This document shows, piece after piece, positions 1 through 5,992 of a stretch of 9,222 nt of DNA. The translations under genes and the position numbers were made by a program. The DNA comes from Sulfurovum sp. (GTDB lineage: Bacteria > Campylobacterota > Campylobacteria > Campylobacterales > Sulfurovaceae), in assembly GCA_026193735.1 (NCBI GenBank), contig JAPHUJ010000224.1, forward strand, positions 1 to 9,222, read 5' to 3'. Position 1 is the stretch's first letter; the number at the start of each line of letters is the position of its first letter. The notes beneath the pieces were generated by a model that made no database searches, was not told the origin of the DNA, and saw only the letters and a list, made by a program, of their open reading frames with translations.

Positions 1-50
1 GGTTTTTATGAAAAATTTTATTTTGAATGTTGAGGTTTTATTATTTGCAT

Positions 51-85
51 TTTTTCCCTACTTTTTTAGAAAAAGTAGGGAAAAA
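51..85. terminator. Perfect 16-bp hairpin, likely bidirectional rho-independent terminator
   Basis: Bases 51-66 and 70-85 are exact reverse complements with a 3-base TAG loop (67-69). The core is CCCTAC/GTAGGG, flanked by T tracts on the left arm and A tracts on the right arm. Each strand therefore has a stem followed by or ending in a U-rich stretch, which suits termination in both directions. On the + strand the U tract lies inside the stem rather than after it, so termination of minus-strand transcripts or processing are also possible. It would end the transcript of whatever gene lies upstream of the window. The bases before it (1-50) contain no gene I can support. Confidence 0.6.
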
Positions 86-87
86 TC

Positions 88-133
88 GTCGTGGCTCGTG
101 AATCGCTTCGCTTTCAAGGGCGTTCGCCACGAC
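88..133. repeat. GC-rich imperfect palindrome, REP-like element
   Basis: The outer arms GTCGTGGC (88-95) and GCCACGAC (126-133) are exact reverse complements. Inside them, GAA-T-CGC (100-106, one bulged T) pairs with GCGTTC (120-125), and CTT (106-108) can face AAG (116-118). The result is one long imperfect stem-loop. Bases 86-133 are about 60% G+C, well above the AT-rich flanks. Such compact GC-rich palindromes between genes are typical of dispersed REP-type repeats. Only one copy is visible here, so repeat status is an inference. Confidence 0.5.
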
Positions 134-153
134 AAAATATTTTTTATGAAAAG

Positions 154-159
154 AGAAGG
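154..159 (+). promoter_or_regulatory. Ribosome binding site fixing the modB start
   Basis: AGAAGG lies 8 bases before the ATG at 168. An in-frame GTG at 159 overlaps the last base of this site and is therefore unlikely to be the start. Confidence 0.7.
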
Positions 160-167
160 TGTTTTGT

Positions 168-842
168 ATGATTGAGTTTGCACCGTTTTTACTTTCATTT
201 AAACTGGCAAGTATAACGACACTGATCTTATTTGCACTTTCGTTACCTTTGGCATGGTATCTCTCTCAAACCAATTCAAAAACCAAACCTTTTGTAGAAG
301 CTATAACGGCACTTCCCATCGTACTTCCTCCTTCTGTTTTAGGATTTTATATCTTGGTTGTATTGTCTCCAAACTCTGTAGTAGGGGCTTTTTTTGAGGA
401 TATTTTTGGTGTCAAATTGGTTTTTTCTTTTAGCGGCTTGGTTGTGGCAAGTTGTTTCTACTCACTGCCTTTCATGGTACAACCTTTGCAAAGTGGATTT
501 GAGTCTTTGAACAAACATATGTTAGAAGCATCATATCTAGCAGGAAAGAGTAAGCTTCAAACTGTTCTCAAGGTGGCACTGCCAAACATCAAACCTTCAC
601 TCATCACTGCACTCATCATCACCTTTGCACATACAGTAGGTGAGTTTGGCGTAGTGCTCATGGTAGGGGGAAGTATCCCAGGTGAGACGAAAGTGGCTTC
701 AGTGGCTATTTATGAGATGGTCGAAGTAATGGAGTATGGGAAAGCACATATCTATAGTGCTTTGATGGTCTTGATGAGCTTTTTTGTACTCTTGGCAGTA
801 TATATCTTTAACCACAGTCAGCGTAAGATAGGTGTTCTTTAA
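168..842 (+). CDS. modB: Molybdate ABC transporter permease ModB
   Basis: This is the inner-membrane channel subunit of the molybdate importer, which takes MoO4(2-) from the periplasmic protein ModA and is driven by ModC. The 224-residue length from ATG 168 is normal for ModB. It is hydrophobic throughout with about five or six membrane segments. The cytoplasmic EAA coupling loop starts at E120 (EASYLAGKSKLQTV), followed by the family-typical HTVGEFG and IPGETK segments, which match E. coli ModB (SLGEFG, IPGETR). I chose ATG 168 over GTG 159 because the AGAAGG site sits 8 bases before it. The stop codon overlaps the modC ATG in TAATG, so the two genes are translationally coupled. modA is not in the window and the upstream 167 bases hold a hairpin and a palindrome. 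Tungstate or sulfate permeases are alternatives, but the neighbouring ATPase and the motif match favour molybdate. Confidence 0.88.
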   Translation: MIEFAPFLLSFKLASITTLILFALSLPLAWYLSQTNSKTKPFVEAITALPIVLPPSVLGFYILVVLSPNSVVGAFFEDIFGVKLVFSFSGLVVASCFYSLPFMVQPLQSGFESLNKHMLEASYLAGKSKLQTVLKVALPNIKPSLITALIITFAHTVGEFGVVLMVGGSIPGETKVASVAIYEMVEVMEYGKAHIYSALMVLMSFFVLLAVYIFNHSQRKIGVL

Positions 843-1528
843 TGATACAGATAGATATACATAAAGAACTGCATGGCAGTCAGGGTAATATGAGTCTTGA
901 TGTAACGTTAGACATACAAAAAGGCGAGTTTATCGCACTGATGGGTGAAAGTGGTTCGGGCAAAACAACACTACTTAGAGTGTTGGCAGGATTGGAAAAA
1001 GCAGAAGGTAACATCACTGTGGAAGACGTACTTTGGTTAGAGAAACAAAAAATGCTCCCTCCTCAACAAAGAGAGATAGGGTTTGTATTTCAAGACTATG
1101 CGCTGTTTGAGAACATGAGTGTAGAAGAGAATTTGTTGTTTGTAAATGAGGATAAGGCACTGGCCAAAGAACTTCTTGAAATGACAGAACTTAGCAGACT
1201 GGCATCACGTAATGTAACAGATCTCAGTGGTGGACAGAAACAAAGGGTCAGTCTTTGTCGTGCAATGATGAAAAAGCCTAAGCTTTTACTCATGGATGAG
1301 CCTCTCTCGGCGCTTGATCCTGCTATGCGAACAAAGCTACAAAATGAGATACTCAAACTACATAAAACGTTTGGTACAACTACTATCATGGTAAGCCATG
1401 ATGCTGATGTTTCACATCATCTTGCTGATCGTATATTGGTTCTGGGACATGGAAAGATCATAGAGGATGGCAGTCCTAAAGAGATACTTCTAAAAACTTC
1501 TACAGTGACTTACACGCTTTGTATATGA
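842..1528 (+). CDS. modC: Molybdate ABC transporter ATPase ModC, single-domain form
   Basis: This is the cytoplasmic ATPase that powers the ModB channel. The 228 residues hold one complete ABC domain: Walker A GESGSGKTT (35-43), Q-loop FVFQD with Q84, signature LSGGQ (128-132), Walker B LLLMDE (148-153), D-loop SALD (156-159) and H-loop H186 in MVSHD. Everything needed for ATP hydrolysis is present. The well-studied E. coli ModC is about 350 residues because it carries a C-terminal TOBE (molybdate-binding, regulatory) domain. Here the protein ends about 40 residues after the H-loop, and I find no continuation in another frame after 1528. The ATG shares its A with the modB stop, so expression follows modB. 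A molybdate role rests mainly on modB; the ABC domain alone would fit several oxyanion importers. Confidence 0.85.
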   Translation: MIQIDIHKELHGSQGNMSLDVTLDIQKGEFIALMGESGSGKTTLLRVLAGLEKAEGNITVEDVLWLEKQKMLPPQQREIGFVFQDYALFENMSVEENLLFVNEDKALAKELLEMTELSRLASRNVTDLSGGQKQRVSLCRAMMKKPKLLLMDEPLSALDPAMRTKLQNEILKLHKTFGTTTIMVSHDADVSHHLADRILVLGHGKIIEDGSPKEILLKTSTVTYTLCI

Positions 1529-1573
1529 ATTTTTAGATAAAATGTCATGAATTAAATGGTTTAAAGGAAAAAA

Positions 1574-2113
1574 ATGAGTATAAATAAGGCATTGATGGAG
1601 AGAAGTGGCGGTAAGTGTGAGTTGTGTGGTTCGGAAGAAGGACTGGAATCTTATACGGTGGCACCCAAAGATGAAGCTATTGTTATTTGCAGTACGTGTG
1701 CGGCATCTATAGAAGATCCAACAAGCGACGAAAAACACTGGAACTGTTTACATGACAGTATGTGGAGTACAGAACCCGCAGTACAAGTAATGGCATTTAG
1801 ACTTTTGACACAACTGGGTGCACAGGATCAACTTGATATGCTGTACCTTGAAGATGATGTAAGAGCATGGGCAGAAGAAGGTTTGGCAAATGAAACGCAG
1901 GAACCGACACGTGATGCCAATGGTACTATCCTGGTAGAGGGTGACTCTGTGAGCATTATCAAAGACCTTGTAGTTAAAGGTGCAGGATTTACAGCGAAGC
2001 AAGGTACAACAGTAAAAAATATCCGTATGGTACCAGGTGATCCGACACACATTCAAGGTCGTGTAAATGGGACTATGATATTTATTATTTCCGCATTTTT
2101 GAAAAAACTGTAA
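1574..2113 (+). CDS. PhnA/YjdM-family zinc-ribbon protein
   Basis: This 179-residue protein matches the family named PhnA (YjdM in E. coli). The name comes from the phn locus; it is not the phosphonoacetate hydrolase also called PhnA, and its biochemical role is not established as far as I know. A zinc ribbon at the N-terminus has Cys15-x2-Cys18 and Cys39-x2-Cys42. A middle helical part contains HWNCLHDSMWSTEPAVQVMAFRLL in pieces (55-78), which is typical of the long form. The C-terminal PhnA domain (about 113-179) is a small beta barrel with GDSV, KGAGFTAKQGT and VKNIRMV, ending in GRVNG...FLKKL. The ATG at 1574 follows AAAGGAAAAAA. It starts 45 bases after modC, and a weak TAAAAT at 1538-1543 might allow its own transcription; otherwise it is read through from modBC. 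No phosphonate genes are nearby. Confidence 0.82.
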   Translation: MSINKALMERSGGKCELCGSEEGLESYTVAPKDEAIVICSTCAASIEDPTSDEKHWNCLHDSMWSTEPAVQVMAFRLLTQLGAQDQLDMLYLEDDVRAWAEEGLANETQEPTRDANGTILVEGDSVSIIKDLVVKGAGFTAKQGTTVKNIRMVPGDPTHIQGRVNGTMIFIISAFLKKL

Positions 2114-2150
2114 ATCATATTTTTTTAGATTTAGATGATAGAAATATGAT
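2114..2150. repeat. AT-rich dyad between the PhnA-family gene and the RND gene
   Basis: ATCATATTT (2114-2122) and AAATATGAT (2142-2150) are exact reverse complements separated by 19 bases, beginning directly after the stop codon. The stem is AT-only except for one G-C pair and has no T tract after it, so it would be a poor terminator. TATGAT (2145-2150) in the right arm resembles a -10 box about 47 bases ahead of the RND gene start, so the dyad could instead be an operator or promoter part. I cannot tell which. Confidence 0.3.
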
Positions 2151-2196
2151 CTAAGTAAGCAAGTACATAAGCGAAGACTTTATCCAAGGATCGATC

Positions 2197-5100
2197 ATGA
2201 TGAGAATCATTAACTACTTTATACAAAATAAAAGTCTTAACTATGTGCTTCTTTTTTTCATTCTTTTTCTGGGGATCAATGCATATCAAAACATTCCCAA
2301 AGAACTTTTTCCAGAAATTGCCTTAGATAAGATCGCTATCTCCGGTGGTTATGCCGGTGCCAGTGCTGACAGCCTTGATAAAATGGCAGTTCGTGACATC
2401 GAAGATGAACTGGGCAACATACAGGGTATAGATAAGATAGAGACAGTTATCAAGTCAGGTACTTTTTCTATCGTTCTGAATCTTACGGAGGGTGCAGACA
2501 AAACAGATGCACTCAATAAAGCTAAAGATGCCATAGCACGTAGCAGGCAATATCTCCCTTCAGATATGACAGAACCCACGGCGCAGATATTGATACACAA
2601 TAGACCACTTATCAGACTTTCTCTTTCAAGCGAGCATATGGATAATGGTCAATTGATAGAAGTCGCAAAAGAGATCAAATCCAGAATCGCCAGAAATCCT
2701 TATGTGAGTGAAGTAAAGATCTATGGAGATGCCGATCAGGAAGTTTCTGTACAGATAAATGAAGAAGCTGTCAGAGCATATGGATTGGATCCTTCTGTAC
2801 TTATCGATACGATCTCAAAACTCTCTTATATTTATCCTATAGGTGATATAGAGCAGGGGGGAAATTACATTTTTCTCTCTACAGTGAATGGGAAAGAAAA
2901 CAAAGAAGAATGGGAGTCTAGTCTCATCAAGATAGGAGAGAAACAAGTCAGACTTGGTGATGTTGCGAAGGTAGAGATCTCTTACCCTCAAAATACAACG
3001 CTCTCAACCTTTAATGGACGTAAAAACATCACTCTAGTGATCTCAAAAGCTGCTGAAGGAAATGCAATGGACATTTCTCAAGAGCTAAAAAACTATGCCA
3101 AAGAGAAACTATCTAAAGAATTCCCTGAGATTTATTTTGATTTTTATCAAGACAGTTCTAAACCGGTTAAAGACAGGCTCGATACGGTCATTTCAAACCT
3201 GATGTTTGGATTGATACTGGTGTTTCTTTCTATGGCATTGCTCATCAATGTGCGTATCGCATCTATTGTGGCGATGGGTATCCCTATCTCGTTTGCAATA
3301 GGGATCATGTTTCTTTACTTTATGGGATATTCTATCAATATCGTTTCTTTGCTGGGAGGGTTGATTGTCATAGGTATCGTTGTGGATGATGCCATTGTTG
3401 TTTCTGAAAATATCCAGCGCCATATGAATGAAGGGGTACCTGTAAAAGAGGCAGTGTACAAAGGGCTCAAAGAAATGATCTTACCCGTCACCCTTGCAAC
3501 ACTGACAACCATTGCAGCTTTTCTTCCTTTGTTCATGCTCACTGGAGAAATCAAAAACTTCATCGTTCTCATTCCTATTACAGTGGTTATGATTCTTCTG
3601 GGATCTCTCCTTGAAAGTTTTTTCTTTTTACCTTTGCATGCCGAAGAGTTACTCAAAAAGCAGAAAAACTTTATCAATTGGAATCCATTGCAAGAGAAAT
3701 ATGAAGTGTTATTGCATCTTATGATCCGTTTTAAATATATGTTTTTGTTTACATTTGTTGTTGTGATACCTATTTTAACTGTATTGACGATCAAGATGCT
3801 CAATTTTCAATTTTTCCCTGGTTTTGATGGTAACTATCTTTATATTACAGGTAAAAGCTCTGTGGATACTTCGATCGAAGATACAGAGAAAATAGCTAAA
3901 GAGTTGGAAAAGTATGTTCTTTCAAAGAAAGAGTACTATGCACTTAAATCCACATCTACAGTGGTGGGTTTCAGAAGAGCACTTTCTGGCGAAAATGAAG
4001 AGGGAGATAACATGCTCTATATCACTATGGAGCTTTATGATATGGAACCCCAGAGTTTTATCGATGCCTATGTGAATCCTATTTTAAATTTTTCCTTTAA
4101 GTTTAATGATCCTGAAAAGATCAGAAAGAAACATACTTATGATCTTGCACAAGATTTGAAAAAAGAGATACATCCAATGATGGAGAAATATCATCTTGAA
4201 GAGCTTGCCGTACTTGAAGATAGGCCTGGATTGATCAAAAATGATATCCAGATCAATTTTTCCGGTAAAGATGGTCAAAAGATAGCAGAAGCTATGCAAA
4301 AACTTGAAGAAAATCTTTTGCAGATCCCTTATGTTAAAGATGTGAGTAACAATGCACAACTTGGAAAAATGGAATATAAGTTACGTATCAACTCTTATGG
4401 TGAACAATTGGGACTGAGTGAAGTAGGCATTGCACAGACACTTTCCGGATATTTCCTGGACAGCCGCAAAGCAATGACATTCAATGAGAATGGTGTGATG
4501 GAAATAAGAACAAAATCGAAAGATAAGGATTCAGAGAAGACTTTGATGAGTTTTATGATTCCGACTCCTGCTGGAAGTTTTGTCAAACTCACCGATATTG
4601 TAGATATTAAAAAGATTAGAGCCTATGAAAAAATTGACAAAAGAGATGGCAATACGGTCAAATCAGTTTTTGCAAATATAGACAAGAAAAAGACTACGGC
4701 AGTGGATGTACTTAAAGAGATCAAACCTTTGCTCCAAACGATTCGGGATGAGGGTATTGAGATCAGTCTCTTGGGGGAGGATGAGAAAAATCAGCAATTT
4801 AAAAATGATATGATACGTTCATTGGTCATAGCAGTCTTTTTGATCTTGATCACACTCCTTTTTATCTTCCCGAAAATTCGTTATGCATTGATGGTGATGT
4901 CAGTTATACCTTTCAGCATGTTGGGAGCATTATTAGGACATATGTTGATCGGTGTTAACCTCTCTATGCCTTCGGTCATTGGTATGTTGGGACTTGCAGG
5001 GGTTGTCATCAATGACGGTATTATTATGCTTGATTTTCTTCATGGTACACATAATGCAGAGACATTTTATGAGAGAGCCAAACTTAGACTCCGTCCTATT

Positions 5101-5292
5101 TTGATTACGTCAATTACTACTTTCTTTGGGCTCTTTACACTTATATTTTATGCAACAGGACAAGCAGTCATCCTTCAGCCTATCGCCATTTCCATAGGCT
5201 TTGGTCTACTTTGGGGTACAGTGCTTAACCTTGTCTATCTACCGGCACTTTATGCAGTGGTTAACAAGATTCAACCCACTAGGGAGTTATAG
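2197..5292 (+). CDS. RND efflux transporter, inner-membrane permease subunit (AcrB/HAE1-like)
   Basis: This is a proton-driven trimeric pump subunit, expected to move drugs, detergents or other toxic compounds from the periplasm or outer leaflet through an adaptor and an outer-membrane channel. The 1031 residues are the full family length, with the classic duplicated layout. TM1 is near 14-31, followed by a periplasmic porter domain. TM2-TM6 lie near 333-480, TM7 near 513-535, then a second porter domain. TM8-TM12 run from about 877 to the end. TM4 carries the proton-relay pair D397-D398 in VVDDAIVVSEN, as in HAE1 pumps rather than metal-exporting CzcA types. TM10 has GVVINDG with N939-D940, where AcrB carries its essential Lys; this resembles a less studied subfamily with VVxND. 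FFPGFDG after TM7 is also typical. AAGGA (2186-2190) precedes ATG 2197; ATG 2200 is a near-equal alternative. No adaptor or TolC-like gene adjoins. The substrate is unknown. Confidence 0.85.
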   Translation: MMRIINYFIQNKSLNYVLLFFILFLGINAYQNIPKELFPEIALDKIAISGGYAGASADSLDKMAVRDIEDELGNIQGIDKIETVIKSGTFSIVLNLTEGADKTDALNKAKDAIARSRQYLPSDMTEPTAQILIHNRPLIRLSLSSEHMDNGQLIEVAKEIKSRIARNPYVSEVKIYGDADQEVSVQINEEAVRAYGLDPSVLIDTISKLSYIYPIGDIEQGGNYIFLSTVNGKENKEEWESSLIKIGEKQVRLGDVAKVEISYPQNTTLSTFNGRKNITLVISKAAEGNAMDISQELKNYAKEKLSKEFPEIYFDFYQDSSKPVKDRLDTVISNLMFGLILVFLSMALLINVRIASIVAMGIPISFAIGIMFLYFMGYSINIVSLLGGLIVIGIVVDDAIVVSENIQRHMNEGVPVKEAVYKGLKEMILPVTLATLTTIAAFLPLFMLTGEIKNFIVLIPITVVMILLGSLLESFFFLPLHAEELLKKQKNFINWNPLQEKYEVLLHLMIRFKYMFLFTFVVVIPILTVLTIKMLNFQFFPGFDGNYLYITGKSSVDTSIEDTEKIAKELEKYVLSKKEYYALKSTSTVVGFRRALSGENEEGDNMLYITMELYDMEPQSFIDAYVNPILNFSFKFNDPEKIRKKHTYDLAQDLKKEIHPMMEKYHLEELAVLEDRPGLIKNDIQINFSGKDGQKIAEAMQKLEENLLQIPYVKDVSNNAQLGKMEYKLRINSYGEQLGLSEVGIAQTLSGYFLDSRKAMTFNENGVMEIRTKSKDKDSEKTLMSFMIPTPAGSFVKLTDIVDIKKIRAYEKIDKRDGNTVKSVFANIDKKKTTAVDVLKEIKPLLQTIRDEGIEISLLGEDEKNQQFKNDMIRSLVIAVFLILITLLFIFPKIRYALMVMSVIPFSMLGALLGHMLIGVNLSMPSVIGMLGLAGVVINDGIIMLDFLHGTHNAETFYERAKLRLRPILITSITTFFGLFTLIFYATGQAVILQPIAISIGFGLLWGTVLNLVYLPALYAVVNKIQPTREL

Positions 5293-5301
5293 AAGAAATG
5301 A

Positions 5302-5850
5302 TCACTTTTGTAATAACTTCTCAATATCTGTTCTTATCCCTTCAGGTTTAGTAGAAGAACCGTAACGGGTGATAACATTACCCTTTTTGTCTATGAGGAA
5401 TTTGGTGAAGTTCCACTTGATAGCTTCTGTCCCTAATATGCCAGGTGCTTTGTTTTTGAGATAGACATAAAGAGGGTGGGCATGTTCTCCGTTGACATCT
5501 ATCTTGGCAAAGAGGGGAAAGGTGGCACCGAAATTGACCTTGCAGAAGTTTTGTATCTGTTCTGGGCTACCTGGTTCCTGCCCTCCAAATTGGTTACAGG
5601 GGAATGCCAAGATCTCGAATCCTTGTTTCTGGTAAGCTTTGTAGAGTTTTTCCAAGCCTTCGTATTGTGGAGTATATCCGCATTCGCTTGCTACATTGAC
5701 AATAAGCAATACTTTGTCTTTGTACATCGACATGGACTGTTCTTCTCCTTTGATGGTTTTAACGCTAAAATCGTAAATATTGCTCATTTTATCTCCTGCA
5801 TTAAGTGAGTGTATCAGTAAAAAACCTAGTAATATTTTTTTCAAAATCAT
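5302..5850 (-). CDS. Glutathione peroxidase-family thiol peroxidase (BtuE/GPx-like), possibly exported
   Basis: This enzyme reduces hydrogen peroxide or organic hydroperoxides with thiols. Numbered from ATG 5850 (182 residues), the catalytic tetrad is present: peroxidatic Cys57 (VASECGYTPQYEG), Gln91 (FPCNQFGGQEPG), Trp146 and Asn147 (IKWNFTKF). It is a Cys rather than a selenocysteine enzyme. Cys103 (NFCKVNFGATFP) lies where thioredoxin-dependent GPxs keep the resolving Cys, so thioredoxin is a likelier reductant than glutathione. Starts compete. ATG 5850 has AGGA only 1 base ahead. TTG 5844 has the same AGGA at 7 bases and gives MKKILLGFLLIHSLNA, a good Sec signal peptide. ATG 5787 has AGGAG at 5 bases and gives a cytoplasmic 161-residue form. 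The gene is convergent with the RND gene (9 bases apart) and divergent from the flavoprotein gene. The family call is firm; the location is open. Confidence 0.9.
   Translation of the reverse strand: MILKKILLGFLLIHSLNAGDKMSNIYDFSVKTIKGEEQSMSMYKDKVLLIVNVASECGYTPQYEGLEKLYKAYQKQGFEILAFPCNQFGGQEPGSPEQIQNFCKVNFGATFPLFAKIDVNGEHAHPLYVYLKNKAPGILGTEAIKWNFTKFLIDKKGNVITRYGSSTKPEGIRTDIEKLLQK
5793..5797 (-). promoter_or_regulatory. Internal ribosome binding site for a short peroxidase form
   Basis: On the minus strand, AGGAG is followed by ATAAA and then the in-frame ATG at 5787-5785. It is the strongest Shine-Dalgarno match for this gene. It would produce a protein starting MSNIYDF, which lacks the hydrophobic N-terminus and begins where ordinary cytoplasmic GPxs begin. 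Confidence 0.6.
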
Positions 5851-5859
5851 ATCCTTTTG
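5851..5859 (-). promoter_or_regulatory. Upstream ribosome binding site for the long (exported) peroxidase form
   Basis: The minus strand reads AAAAGGAT just before ATG 5850. The spacing is 1 base to that ATG, which is too short, but 7 bases to the in-frame TTG at 5844-5842, which is ideal. The site therefore favours TTG initiation and a protein starting MKKILLGFLL. Confidence 0.5.
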
Positions 5860-5934
5860 AATATATTATCGTATTTTCTTTACACTTTATACCTCGTTAA
5901 GTTGGTTTTACTCTACAGATTTTCGAAAGAGAGG

Positions 5935-5964
5935 ATTATAGTTATAATAGTTTGAGGGTATAAT
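5935..5964. promoter_or_regulatory. Divergent promoter region with mirrored TATAAT boxes
   Basis: ATTATA (5935-5940), GT, TATAAT (5943-5948) form a palindrome that reads as a -10 box on each strand. The minus-strand box would start transcripts near 5928, toward the peroxidase gene. A second plus-strand TATAAT at 5959-5964 would start transcripts near 5971, about 22 bases before the flavoprotein ATG. I see no good TTGACA at -35 for any of them, which is usual in Campylobacterota. A further minus-strand TATAAA lies at 5891-5886. Confidence 0.45.
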
Positions 5965-5992
5965 AATAGAATCTGATTTTTAGGACTTTAAA

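Noticed and set aside
8..175. A 55-codon plus-strand open frame before modB
   Set aside because: It runs straight through the perfect hairpin and the GC palindrome, overlaps the modB start, has no ribosome site and resembles no protein I know.
1574..2113. Role in phosphonate use suggested by the PhnA name
   Set aside because: The name is historical; no C-P lyase or phosphonate transport genes are nearby and the family's function is not established.
3315..3803. Minus-strand open frame of 162 codons inside the RND gene
   Set aside because: It lies fully antisense to well-conserved membrane segments of the pump, its sequence is low-complexity and basic, and no ribosome site is evident.
5476..5808. 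Plus-strand open frame of 110 codons across the peroxidase gene
   Set aside because: It is antisense to the peroxidase catalytic residues; its protein has no recognisable motif.
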